The position numbers and the translations under genes are program-made. A model generated the notes under the pieces. It did not search any database and had not been told where the DNA came from. It was given only the letters and a program-made list of their open reading frames with translations. DNA of 64,000 nucleotides from Taeniopygia guttata (Eukaryota > Chordata > Aves > Passeriformes > Estrildidae): NCBI RefSeq assembly GCF_048771995.1, contig NC_133026.1, forward strand, positions 122,658,501-122,722,500, in the 5' to 3' direction. Below are positions 26,201 to 37,123 of this stretch, piece by piece; the first letter of the stretch is position 1, and the number at the start of each line of letters is the position of its first letter.

Positions 26201-29200
26201 CATGAGGAAGGAAAAGAACATTCTGAAAACTCATGTGGTTGGACAGCAATTACGCAAAACTAGAGATTTTTAGCTTATTACTCTTACATTTTACAGTTTA
26301 TGCATGAATATGAATCACAGCTCTGTCATGCTTCCCTTCTAATGTCCTGTAGCATCAGGATTCAGTTTTGTCCCTCCTTGCTCTGTCTACTCATGATAAC
26401 TGTTTCAGACACAGGTCACATGCAGAGTCCATGAGGTTGAGAGATGTCTTTTTTTTTTTTTTTTTTTTTATTTCCCCCCCTCTCCTGGTGTCTCATCAGT
26501 CTTTGGTCAGTTTCACTACCCTTTGTAGGCATCTATGTCTCTGACTGTCAGAAAATCCCAGCCCCTTATTCACTAACTTTCTTTACTTCTCCATTTTTAG
26601 AAGTTGAATTAACACCTACTGATGAGTGGCAAACAAGCAGGTTTGCAAAGCACAGAAAAAAGTCAGATGAGATAATTGAAGACCTATTTCTGAGTCCAGT
26701 AGTGTAACCTAGCTGTCTGGGAAAGGTTTTTTCCCATTGAAAGTTCCTAATTGAAGTCTGTATTTGTCAGTGAGGCTGCAGCAGTTTTGGTCTTCACTTA
26801 TTAACAACGAAGTTCTATGTAACTTTACCAGTCAGTTGTTGCAATAAGCATATGAAATTTGGTAGAAAATAAGCACCCTTGTGTTCCAGCTATTCCTCAG
26901 AGATCAGGGGGGCTGAGTGCAGCTTGGCTTAATTTCTGATTATAACCAGTTAGGCACTATGGCTGGTTATATTCATTAAGAACTTTTACAATTCCATATT
27001 CACAAATAATGTGGTTTACTGAAGCAGCAGATCATTGACTCGTTAGATTGCTGGTGATAAATGCAGTAGATCTACAAAACGTTGTATAACTGTTCCCAGC
27101 TGTACTCTTGATGCAGCCAGAGGCACAAATCTTACCAGAAAGTCATTCCTGCTTTGGGGAGGGGAGACAGGAGCAAGGCTGTTGTCTATGAAGTAGTGCC
27201 ATGTTCTCATACTCTGAAAATGAAGGATTTCAAATACCAATTTTAGATTTTTTTGAAAAGTGGGGGTATGACTATTGTGAAATATAATTGGTTACCACTT
27301 GCTGTGGTTCTAGTTGGTGGTGAAGCAGCTTTTTTCTCATTTTCATTTTGTTAGGTGCATTTTTTAATATATTAATTATCTTTGGATGCCTTTGGCTGAA
27401 TTGGTTGTAATAAAGGCAGCATAGATCACTAATAATTTAGATTCATCCTTCACCCAGGTGAGGGAGCAGTGAAGGCTACCTGACATTTCTCCTGTCAGCA
27501 TGCTACCACCTCACATTATCTTCCCAAAGGACCAGATTGTAAAAGAGGCTAGTTGTGCATGGATAAGGTGGAGTGAGGCTGATAGCGAAGTCTGGGTGCA
27601 CTCCTCTGCTTCCCTGAGACACCATTGAGCTGTGAGACCTCTGCCTCACCCCAGGCATCATTCAGTTGTTAAGCCTTGCTCCAGCCTACTGCAAGAAAAG
27701 CAAGTGGCTTAGCTCACACTTTTTCCTCAAACAGCCTTATGAATTCTCCACAAACTCACAGCATCTCTGTGATATCTTGACATAATAAGTCTGGCAATTT
27801 CCCACAGTTGCTTAATGGACTTTGTTTTCAGTAGTCTCCCATTTTGTCCTCTGTTGCTTGGAGAAAGAACTGTGACATGATGAAACCAAATAGCAGCTGG
27901 GGAGATGTTTGCCCAGGTGCTCTCTGTTCATGCATTCTGCTCAGCACAAATAGATGGCTTCTGACTGGCACAGCACTCAAATAATGGTCTCTGCTGAAAG
28001 ACAGTAAATGTTAGCTTGGCTTGTAATCACAATTGCCTACACAATTTCCAGATTTTAAGAGTAGGGGTGTGATGAGTGTGTTTCTGCCTGCAGTCCTTAT
28101 TGCTCTAAAAATCTTGTCTTCTGTTTTCCAATTCGCCCTTATGGTATTTGCTGCTCATACAGACACCTGTGAAGATCAGTTAGTTACATGTGTCTCATTC
28201 CTCGTATCTGTGACCTGACATTTATTTTTTTAGCTTCATTGTATTCACTTCTGGGGACATACTTGTCAAAAGTTCTATTGAAGCAAAGAGGTGTAGGAGC
28301 CAGTTATATCATGGAAAAGTTAGGTTTGTCATATTGGTCACTGGTGACAATTTTGGCCTTAATCATCTCAACTTTTGCCTTAGTATTGGGGCATGAGGGG
28401 GAAATATATTGGGTTCTGTTGAAATACCTACAAAATTGTACCAAAGCAGGGACTGAGACACTAACAGTCAATGTCCTACGTGGGAGTGAAAATAATTAAT
28501 ACTGCAGTGACAGATTTTAAGCATTAAAACATCTTTAGGCTATAGATATATGCAGCTAGAATTACTTTCTAAAACAGAAGGATTTTTGAACATTACCCTT
28601 CAGTAGGGATTAAACGAGATTTACTTTTTTTACATTTATGATTTAACCAGTAGAATGAAGTCTTAGTGTGAGATCTGGGATTCTGTCACAATGAAGTTAG
28701 ACAGAGCTTATACTGGAAGATAAGATGTTATGCTCTTCTGAACTGTTAGTGAAACAATTTGCTGAGCAGGGTTGTGTGCGGTTATTTTAAAGGCAATCTT
28801 TTAAATTGAATGCTAAGCAATCACTTTTTCTTTTCTCCTCGACAAATATCAAAGAGCCTGCACAAATTATTTTTACTAGGTTAAATTCCAGGTTTTGCTG
28901 TAAGAGACAAGTTGCTGCAGTTTGCACTAAGGGAAGCTGTAACTTTGGTGGTTTTTTTGGGTATTACTTCAGTGTGTGACCTTCCATCTTTGCCTAGATT
29001 GTTCTAATTCTGGATTTTCCAGAGACGTAGTAGGAGAGAGACTTAATAGTAGAGTTACAGTTCTATTGTGCAGTATCGAGGATGAATTCTGTGTGCCAAG
29101 CGCTGGGACACCGCTGCGTGCCGTGGAGCGCGGGAGGGGGCGCTGTGCTGAGCGCGCAGTGCCGCCCGCGCCCGGCAGGTGGCGCTGGCGCAGCGCGGGC

Positions 29201-32200
29201 CGGGCCGCGCGGGGGCAGTTCCGAACAGGAGGGACTCGGAAACCATCGCCGGTAAAACTCGTCCGCAGCATCGCAGCAGCGCGCACTTTGACTTCGTGTG
29301 CGCACAAGGGGAACCCTCTTTTATGGCCTCAGTTATTGTAAGTTACTTTTATTGTGCAATGCCTTTTATTAAAATTTTAGTTCTCCTGTTCTGCTCCCCA
29401 AGTAAAGGGCTACTGAGAGAACACAGCACAGTATCATCAACATAAGCTGTGTTAGTGCCAGTGAGGCTTACTTTGTACGTGTAGATCAGGTGTGTCTGCT
29501 GAGTTCTGCTGTGAGTTTTCTTTTTATGCCTGGACAGATTAAAGACACAGACAGTCCTTCCAGTATGAATGAAAGTGTTGCATAAGGGCATAATTTCTGG
29601 GTCATACAGAAGCAAGTGAGGAGTAGCATGTGACTGTTGTAGTCAGTAGGAAAATTTTCATTCATTTGGGTGAAAACAGTTTTTTATCTTTCTGATATTG
29701 AAGAACTGAGAAAAGGAAAATTAATTCTATATAAGTTATCTGTCATTAGATTTATAATTTGATATCATGTTATAAACCCAAGTTTGATATGTATTTTATT
29801 ACAGTATACAGGCTAGAGGTGTCTTATATTTCTTGAGGTGTATGGCAATTGTAGTAAGCTGTCAGTAATTACATATTCAGCAGAAAAAAAATTGGGTAGC
29901 TTCTTCCTAATCTAAGGGTAAGCAAACAGGTGAACTCCACACCCACATGCAAACTGTTTTGCCCATCAGAACCTGACACCACTGTTTGTGGCCAGAAAGG
30001 GATCTTTTGAGTATACAGATTGTCTGTACATGTTTCATTTGTGAACAGTTATGTTTGTTTGGTTTTTTTTAATGGGATTTGGAAATTATATTTTTAATAT
30101 TGCAAATGAACTCTTAGAAAGTAATTTTTAATTTATGCTTTATTTTGGGGATAAAATATACACTTTAACATTAATGTTTCTCTTCTGGGAATCATGTCTG
30201 CTAGTGACACATCCACTGCTGTCTTACAGCTGAAATACAATATGAACAGCACATCAAATCAATAACAGTAAATTTTAAATTCCATTTATATGTTTGCCGT
30301 AAAGCATTTGTAACCTTTAAAAACATCTTTTTAAAACAGTTTGTTCCTTTTATGAAGACTGTAACTTACAGGGCTTTGTGAAATCAAGATATGTAAGTAG
30401 TTGTCTTAAAGATTGTGGAATTTCAAAAGATTCTTGGGATCATGTTTTTTTTCCAGCAGAATGTGGAAGGGCTGTCAGCTTTGAGTTTTTTGTTAAGGTA
30501 TGAAAGAATACCATAGTGCTTTGTTTGGACAGTATTACAACAGCTTCTAGGATATTTCTTTGGTGTTCTACTTGGTTTGTGCCTGGAGTTCATAGATTAT
30601 GCTGATAATTTGTTAAAATTGAAAAATAACTAAGAAAATCCTGCTAGGCTGGAGTATGTGTCTTACAGTGTCAAAGACCTCAGTCTTGCTTCTCAGTTTC
30701 TTGGGAGTATGTAAAGAGTATATATTGGGTCAAACAGGAGTTAATTAGTTTGAGCTAGAACATCTGTTTGGGAGGCCATTTGTAGGTTTTACTTTATGAT
30801 GATATGATGATAAAAATGCAGAACATAACTTGAAGATCTGATTTTCTAATCTAAGTTGTGATTTCTGAAAAGCTACAGTTTTCCTTATGATGATGTGTGG
30901 GATTTTTTTTTACTATTTTGTTGGTTGTCTTTTTAAAAATGTTTTTAAAATTTGATTTTTCATTTATCTTTTTAGTTTGGAGATGTTATCCATAATACTA
31001 AAAAAAAGACTTTTTAAGTATTGGCTGTGTATATAATACTATCTATTTTGAACAGGGTTTTTTGTTGTTAAAACAAAGCTGGGCTTCTTTCAGGCTGTCC
31101 TCTGTTCTGCCTTCACAAATTAAAAAAAAAAAAAAAAAAGGGAAGTTTTTCATCTTTCTAATTCCAGAGTTGCACATATATACCTGTTAAACATTTCTAA
31201 TGTTTAAATTTATTATGGCTCTTAATTATGAGCCCCCTTTTCTAGATGTGTTGTATGAAGGCTATTCTTAAAAGAGACAAAACATGAATATATTGTGCAG
31301 AGTTTGAGGATAACTGGCATTAGTGTTTTGTTTGAAAAAGAATTTTAAAAAATGTGCTGGAAACCTAATCCAATGTCTATGGAAATCCACTCCTCATCAA
31401 AGCAAGAAGAAACCCTTTTGTTTGCTGGATAATTAAAGTCTGATTTGTACTTTTTTTTTGTTTTTAAGTCAGTGGGATTTCTTTGGTAATATAAGTATTG
31501 AATTGTGCGTATTTTAATTTTTTTTTTTAATTTTTTTTTTGCGTAACTTGAATAGCAAATGGCACTGTCCTTTATATATTTTAATAGTAAGATGGACAAG
31601 TTAGGCTCACCTCTGCGAGCTGGAAGAGGTGTGAAAGGTTTTGTGACACTGATACAAAAAAAGACAGTACCATCAAAAGGTCAGATGAGTTGTTGCCTGT
31701 AAAGAAGTAACTATTACAAATCAGTGTGGTTTATCTGTTTTGCAAAACTGTTTCTCCTAAGCCAAAAAGTGTGTCCTTGACAAACATCAGCTGCCCAGTA
31801 TGCCTTCCATATCAATGATGTGGGAGAAGAGTAGATGATATAATTAGTATCAGACTGAGGTAAACACCTTCATAGGACAGGGAAGATGAAGGTTTCCCTC
31901 AGATTTGATTTCTTCTATCAGTGCTTGATTACAGATTAAAAGTAACGAATTTGCATCTTGATTACAGATTTAAAGTAATGAACTGGTGTCTTTCTAAACC
32001 CAAGATAAATCTGATTTGCATGATGCAAAGCTGAAGTAAGCATTTAAGCCTGATAAATGTACAGGTGTTTTACTACGTAAAATTGTAATTTTATTATCTT
32101 AAGGTCAAATATTTCTCTAGCTCCTACATCTGTAAGGTAGTTGTGATGGTCCAAAAATATGAGGAAGGCAGACTTTGTAATGAAAGGTAAAGTCTTTGGT

Positions 32201-35200
32201 TTAGTCTAACTGACCTCATATAAAGATTTCTGGATATTCAGAAGTCTTTTAAGATCTAAGTTTGGAAGGAAAGCTATTCTAATTATTCTAATCTTTTGAA
32301 AAGGAAGTAGGTACTAGATTGTAGTTAAGCCTTTGTTATATTTTGGAAGATGTCAAATTCAAATAGGCTGCTTTTTCACATTATAAAAGAGAAAGAACTA
32401 ATTAATGATGTGGCACACACATGGAATGTATTGCTTTACATAGTAGAAATGTGTCGGAATCTCTTAATGCTGTAACCAAAGCTGCAGTATCTTTGAGACA
32501 GGGGCAGAATATTTGACTTTGCTTTTGAAGAAGCAAAAGCAATTAAAGGAACACAAACTCTTTTTAGACAAACAGAATTTCTTTGTTTTTATTTGATCCT
32601 TTGCATGTTTGGTTATCCTGTGAATCATCAAAAATTGGCTCAGTTTTTCATTTTGTAATATCTTACTAAGATGTTGAAAATTTAGCTTGTTAAGTTACTT
32701 CAACTCACAAATTTAAGCAACTTGGTGAATTGCTTAACATAGGCCTATCCGTAAAGCAGTGATTTGATTTTTCTTCTTGAGAAAAATTCTTTAAATGTTA
32801 TGGGTACTTCTGCTCTTTATACAATCACTGTTGTTCTTAGTCAAATATATGCTGAGTTCAAGAATTAAATGTGCCTTACTTGCTGTAGGTTTTTCAGTAT
32901 ATTGCATGCCAACAGCATTCAGCAAGTGTGACTAGTTCCTAATCATTCTTAAATTCAGCATAGCAGTATGGATGGTTGCAGTTTATGGCAAAAGTTTCTG
33001 GACTTTGGGACGCATACCATTAGTCAGCAGAATGTTATTTATTACTTTGCACAGAACTATGAGCTGTTGTGGGTTACAGTGACAGCTGTCAAGGATATCT
33101 GAAAACCCTCTGTCTAAGAAACAAGATTTATATATCAGTGTTTTATGATATAATTCAGCCAAATCATGCATGCATTGGAAAAGACAAGCTTTTAAAAAAA
33201 AAATCAAATTACTTCGATTTTTATTTTGCAAGCAGTGGTAATTCTACTAGATGTACAACATGAGCTACTTTAGGAAGGGAAGTAACTTTTAATCTTACTC
33301 TTTTAAAGTAGAGAGTAGATAAATAATAAATGTCTTTAGAGTATGTCTAGATTTTAAGAGTTCCAGCTGGTGTTGGTACACAGCCTCATCTGCTGTCGGG
33401 CTCTATTCACATTTCCTGTGGTACAATGTAGAGCAGGGACTTATATAGCTTTTCAAAAATGAAACACGAAATCCAACCAAACAGGAAAAACAACAAAAAT
33501 GGACAAGTATATAGAGAAGGCAGAGATGGGGCAGATCAGAAAAAAACAAGCTGTTGTGGGACAAATTGAAATAAACAAAAATATCTGACTTTTTTGGAAG
33601 GCACCTATCTCTAGAGATCAGATTACTACTTAAGGATGCAATTTCAAGATTTGTCACCAAATATACATGAAACCTGATGCTAATTGTGTGTCTAGATTTA
33701 GGCTGAATAAAGTTGTAGACAGTGGCAGCCTATTCCTTGTGTTCATTTACTCATCAAAAATGTTAGACATCACAGAGAGTTGGAAGGGAAGGTTTCTGGT
33801 CTGAAAACATATTTGAGGTTTCTTCTATGCTGTAGAAAACTAGTTGTGGAAAAAGACTGGGGAAATGTGCAGAAAGCTGTTTTTAAACATCTTGGACTGA
33901 AGATGTCCTGTTCAACCTTTAATGAGTCATGTTTTTTCTGTTCATGAGACTTTGCCTCCTTTATACGGGGTGGACTGTGCACTTTGAATGTGGCTTTTCA
34001 GTATTTCGATTTCCTCCCCTCCCCAGCTCAGTCAATGGCCTGAATGCTGTATTAAGACACCGATTTCTCTGAAATTTCTTTAGTATGTGCCTAGCACAAA
34101 AGCAGCACATTAATTTTCAGAGTACTTAATGAGATAAGGGTTTATGATACAATTGAAATACTGGGAAGAATGGTGGACTTCACATCAGTTTATTTCAAAT
34201 ATCCAGGACTCCTAACATGATGTTCAAAACTGATTTAAAGTACACTCTGAAGAGACTTTAATTTAATAAATTAATGCTGGTAGTTTGGAAAAAGTAGTAT
34301 GTTGGTCCCAAGGTGAAAATGCAGAGAAAACTGAGTCAGTAATAATTTTGAATTTTTGTTTTTTAATTACTTTGAGCTGTCTAAACAGGAATTGAGACAA
34401 TTCTGTTCTTAACTTCATTGTCTGATTGTCCCTGATCCATGATGATCCCATAATGTTTCTCTGTGTGCAGCTGATTTTTTGTTTATATGCTTTTCTGTGT
34501 TCCATAACAGATAAAGTAACAGTCCAGTATGTTCTTTCTACTATAGAGCTCAAATGAGTTTTACTAAATTGTAAGCAAAGGACTCTCTTCATTGTAAAAT
34601 GAGATGGGAGAAATAGCACAAAATGAGTATTTAGCATCTGTAGATGTTAAATTCTGTAACTTCTAGAATTCTGTGACTTCTGAAAGGCTGACATAACTTC
34701 TAATAAGTTTTAATTCTGATATAACTGATGTAGTGCTTTTCAGTCTGCACGGTATTTTTTTTTTTTTTCAATTAAATCCATCTTTAGAATCTCCTTGCAA
34801 AATAAGGGGGCAGAAAGGAAAACTAATGGAGAAGGTTAGTGTTCTGCAGAGTGATCCATAATCTTTGATCATTCCACTCTACCTGTTGCAAGTAGAAGCC
34901 ATTCTTATTAAACCTGAATGCTTTAATTAGATATAATTTCAGTTTAAGTAATCTTGCATTTAGTTGTTGATTTCCACCCTTGTGCTAATTATTTTATCAC
35001 TTCTCCACTGGTTGAAGTAATAGAAGGAGCTGAAAAGCCATCATTATTCCATGTGCATGACATGAAGGGGGAAATGGTTTATGCAGCATGTCTATAATTC
35101 AGGAGTTATTACATGTTCCTCAGTTGTGTCAATGTTGCATTTGAAGTTACTGGAGTTAAAGGCATTTCCTTATATGTGGCTTGAAATCCACATATGAATA

Positions 35201-37123
35201 TTTGTTCATGTGTGTTCAAGAATGTGAACAGAAAAACTTGGTCATGCACAAGGTATCATAGTCTGAAAATTTGCCAAAGAAGAAGAAATCCCAGTGAATG
35301 GTAATTTTTTTTGAGCAATGATGAAAACTTCTGTCCTTGATCCCTAATGATAAAACAATGTTCCTTCCAATTTATTGTCTTATGTCTCCTCAGATTTTTT
35401 CAGGGTATTCTGATGTTTCTCTACTCATCAAAGCCAGCAGCAAGATGTTCTTAATGTTTGGGATGTGCTGATCATTGTATACTGACTTCTCATAATACTC
35501 ATGAGTGCTGAGTGGAGCAGTTTCCATGTCTGTGTCATCACACACTATTGACCCCAACTTCAAGAACACAATGACAGTTTAGAAAAAATTGAGTCTGTAA
35601 TGCCCACCTGGATGTGCTTTCTTTCTTCTGTTTATATTTGTTAATATAATTGTGCTTTGAAGAAAAAGGATTTACAGCATTATCTAAATTCTTGTTCACT
35701 CACTTCATATTGGTCACAAAGTATTGAAAATATGGTATCCTTTCTACAGATCTTAAACTAAATATGGTATCCTTTCTACATATCTTAAACTATTAAAACC
35801 TGCAGTCATCTGCTCTCTATTTTCCTAAAAGACCTGCCAGTCCTAAAAAGTGACATATAATTTGTCAAGGTAGACATTGGAATGTACTAAGCAATCAATA
35901 ATGCAGGATTTACCTGTTAGGAAGTGAGACACATAAAGAGGAAAGAACTGGCTGTTTAATGTGAACTTGTAAGGTTCAAGTCATAACAGTTCAAACCATG
36001 CAAGTTCATGCTAAAGCTCCTGTCTGCTGTTGGTAGGAAATTAGTTATTTTTCATACAGGTAACTAATGTGTAGATTGACGCTCTTTTATATGTGTGTGT
36101 ATATCTACATATATATTTGAAAATGCATATTCTTGTATTTATTTCTCTCTGTGTGTATAAATCATCAGATATTTCTTCTGTTTTAGAGGTGCAACAAAAA
36201 CCCGGACATCAACCCCTCCCAGTGTGGCAAGAACCATGAGCACAGGTGCTTTGACAAACAGAAGAAAAACTAGCAATTCAGACATCTCCTTAAGGTAGCT
36301 TTTAACTTTGTGGATTTTGTCATTAATACAGCCTTTATTAAAGGGGATTACTTACTACAAGAGAAGTTGGGGAATGTATTGTTCTCTGCATTTAATATAT
36401 AATCAATATTATTTGGCTTGTATAAGGTGCTCAATATATTTTGCATGTTTATCATCTGACAGCACACTTTTGTCATCAGCTGTCTCAGATGTGCACAGAA
36501 GATCCTGTTGGAAATGTCAAAAACTGCTTGGGAGCGGAAAAAATAACCAAATTTTATTTCAGTTAAAACCGAATTAAATCTGCATACTAAGCACACAAAT
36601 TGACTTGTCCTTTTAAAGGGTAGGATGAAAATTGTATTGCTAGTTTAGCCTTCCTTTTTTTGACAAGCTAATTTTTAACTTTTCAAACACTCCAGTTAAT
36701 GCAAGTAGTCAGTGAAATATTTGATCCTGCTCTTCGAACTCCGATGCTTTTTGTGTTCTTGCAGGGAAGGTGGGTATCTGGAGATGTGTATGGGAGCCTT
36801 GGTAGTGTTTTATATAAAATATGCCACTGTAAATAGGAAGTGAAGGAATGAAAATGACATTAATTGTAAGGATTAGACTAATTTTACATTAAGTTATACT
36901 GAACTGACTTACAGAGGATATTCTTCATCTGGGAATTTTCAGGTCTAATGGGAAAACTGCTAATGGAGACTGCTCATCCTCAGTGAATGGAGGAAGTGCA
37001 AAAAGCAGTGAAGGAATTTCACCTGTACAGTTATCCAAGTTCTGCCATGAATGTGGAACAAAGTATCCAGTAGAATGGGCGAAGTTCTGCTGTGAGTGTG
37101 GAATTCGAAGAATGGTTGTGTGA
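7822..37123 (+). CDS. ZC2HC1A: Zinc finger C2HC-type containing protein 1A, nine exons, 329 aa
   Basis: The exons join in frame through GT/AG introns to 990 bases: 7822-7837, 19224-19297, 20022-20138, 20346-20481, 23502-23650, 24513-24612, 25280-25388, 36187-36294 and 36943-37123. The product begins MEGLE and ends GIRRMVV, as I recall for vertebrate ZC2HC1A (human about 325 aa). It has two C2HC fingers, C18-x2-C21-x11-H33-x3-C37 and C119-x2-C122-x11-H134-x3-C138. A KKRK basic patch lies at 43-46, a run of six prolines at 105-110 before SYDPDY, and a Ser/Thr/Pro-rich disordered middle at about 165-300. The C-terminal zinc ribbon is C304-x2-C307-x11-C319-x2-C322. The family (FAM164/ZC2HC1) has no settled biochemical role; zinc binding is clear, nucleic-acid or protein binding is only inferred. 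No disruption is seen. It is tail-to-tail with IL7. Confidence 0.95.
10872..10923 (+). repeat. Short inverted repeat in intron 1
   Basis: TGATCGGCTTCT at 10872-10883 is exactly complementary to AGAAGCCGATCA at 10912-10923, with a 28-base T-rich loop. It would form a 12-bp stem in the intron RNA. Confidence 0.7.
12830..13420 (+). repeat. CR1 LINE internal fragment
   Basis: Decayed sequence that follows the order of the avian CR1 endonuclease/RT region on the + strand. Recognisable parts include 'atgtgggagagcagtgag', 'tgagagactttaacctttga' (a 'GDFNLP'-type segment), 'tctgctggagggacaaatca' and 'cctgacccagatgatccagg'. Many changes and no long frame show that it is old. The ends are approximate. 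Confidence 0.65.
14521..14626 (+). repeat. CR1 LINE 3' end
   Basis: Typical tail: 'gggaggttggaactagatga', 'ccttccaacccaaacc' and the terminal 'gtgattctgtga'. Truncated at its 5' side, as most CR1 copies are. Confidence 0.88.
14960..15006 (+). repeat. 47-base near-perfect hairpin
   Basis: The left arm (14960-14981) and right arm (14985-15006), each 22 bases, pair at 20 positions around a three-base CTT loop. The inner ten pairs (CAAGTGTTGA with TCAACACTTG) are perfect. It lies in the sense strand of ZC2HC1A intron 1. It is unassigned, possibly the palindromic remnant of a small DNA element. Confidence 0.75.
17249..17280 (+). repeat. Perfect 13-bp inverted repeat
   Basis: AACTCTTAAGCAG (17249-17261) and CTGCTTAAGAGTT (17268-17280) are exact complements separated by AAGTGT. 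It lies in intron 1 of ZC2HC1A and has no known role. Confidence 0.8.
19224..19297 (+). CDS. ZC2HC1A: ZC2HC1A coding exon 2
   Basis: Preceded by a T-rich tract and AAG acceptor, followed by donor CTG|GTAAGT. It encodes residues 6-30, with the first two cysteines of finger 1 ([15 protein letters not shown]). Confidence 0.95.
19298..20021 (+). other. ZC2HC1A: ZC2HC1A intron 2
   Basis: About 0.7 kb, with a C-rich tract near 19424-19442. Nothing else recognised. Confidence 0.85.
20022..20138 (+). CDS. ZC2HC1A: ZC2HC1A coding exon 3
   Basis: Acceptor TTACAG and donor CGG|GTATGT. It encodes residues 31-69, completing finger 1 (KKHGPICQK) and the conserved [17 protein letters not shown] segment. 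Confidence 0.96.
20346..20481 (+). CDS. ZC2HC1A: ZC2HC1A coding exon 4
   Basis: Acceptor CTCTTAG and donor G|GTATGT, phase 1. It encodes [17 protein letters not shown] through the polyproline run to SYDP. The segment after AAKG seems about two residues shorter than my recollection of the human protein. Confidence 0.96.
20482..23501 (+). other. ZC2HC1A: ZC2HC1A intron 4
   Basis: About 3.0 kb, AT-rich, with an (AT)n microsatellite at about 22229-22250 and several T runs. No gene or clear transposon recognised. Confidence 0.85.
22229..22250. repeat. (AT)n microsatellite
   Basis: About 11 uninterrupted TA units inside ZC2HC1A intron 4. Confidence 0.9.
23502..23650 (+). CDS. ZC2HC1A: ZC2HC1A coding exon 5
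   Basis: Acceptor TTTTTAAG and donor CAG|GTGAGC. It encodes residues 115-164 with the whole second C2HC finger (CPYCQRRF...ADRHINFC) and a lysine-rich tail. Confidence 0.96.
23651..24512 (+). other. ZC2HC1A: ZC2HC1A intron 5
   Basis: About 0.86 kb of unremarkable sequence; no gene or repeat recognised. Confidence 0.85.
24513..24612 (+). CDS. ZC2HC1A: ZC2HC1A coding exon 6
   Basis: Acceptor GTTACAG and donor G|GTATGA, phase 1. It encodes the low-complexity Ser/Pro-rich part ([11 protein letters not shown]...[14 protein letters not shown]). Confidence 0.93.
24613..25279 (+). other. ZC2HC1A: ZC2HC1A intron 6
   Basis: About 0.67 kb of AT-rich sequence; nothing recognised. Confidence 0.85.
25280..25388 (+). 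CDS. ZC2HC1A: ZC2HC1A coding exon 7
   Basis: Acceptor TGCAAG and donor GG|GTGAGT, phase 2. It encodes the Ser-rich linker including [11 protein letters not shown]. Confidence 0.92.
29090..29310 (+). promoter_or_regulatory. Intronic CpG-rich islet with two CTCF-like motifs
   Basis: About 220 bp of CpG-dense sequence in an AT-rich intron. GCGGGAGGGGGCGC (29130-29143) matches the CTCF core CCASYAGRKGGCRS at 11 of 14 positions, and CCGGCAGGTGGCGC (29172-29185) at 13 of 14. Both are in the + orientation, 42 bp apart. The islet could be an insulator or loop anchor, an orphan CpG-island promoter, or both. No exon or known promoter box fixes its role. Confidence 0.55.
31924..31989. repeat. Diverged tandem duplication, 33 bp x 2
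   Basis: Two adjacent copies starting CTTGATTACAGATT. They agree well over the first 24 bases and diverge after that. Confidence 0.7.
35728..35791. repeat. Recent tandem duplication, 32 bp x 2
   Basis: Copies at 35728-35759 and 35760-35791 differ at one base (G to T at the 22nd position). Near-identity suggests a recent duplication. Confidence 0.85.
36187..36294 (+). CDS. ZC2HC1A: ZC2HC1A coding exon 8
   Basis: Acceptor TGTTTTAG and donor AG|GTAGCT, phase 2. It encodes the Thr/Ser-rich segment with STPPSVART and [10 protein letters not shown]. Confidence 0.92.
36295..36942 (+). other. ZC2HC1A: ZC2HC1A intron 8
   Basis: About 0.65 kb; nothing recognised beyond the splice sites. Confidence 0.85.
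36943..37123 (+). CDS. ZC2HC1A: ZC2HC1A coding exon 9 with stop
   Basis: Acceptor TTTTCAG. It encodes residues 270-329 and ends with TGA at 37121-37123. It carries the best-conserved C-terminal part, [16 protein letters not shown] followed by CCECGIRR, a four-cysteine zinc ribbon. Confidence 0.96.

Larger units (their letters stand above)
25389..36186 (+). other. ZC2HC1A: ZC2HC1A intron 7
   Basis: A 10.8-kb intron. It holds T/A homopolymer runs, a CpG-rich islet at about 29.09-29.31 kb with two CTCF-like motifs, and small tandem duplications at 31924-31989 and 35728-35791. No gene or clear transposon was recognised; open frames near the islet look like by-products of its GC content. Confidence 0.85.

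Noticed and set aside
28969-29341. Frames of 63-121 codons over the CpG islet
   Set aside because: Open on both strands because of GC content; Arg/Ala-rich with no domain or splice support.
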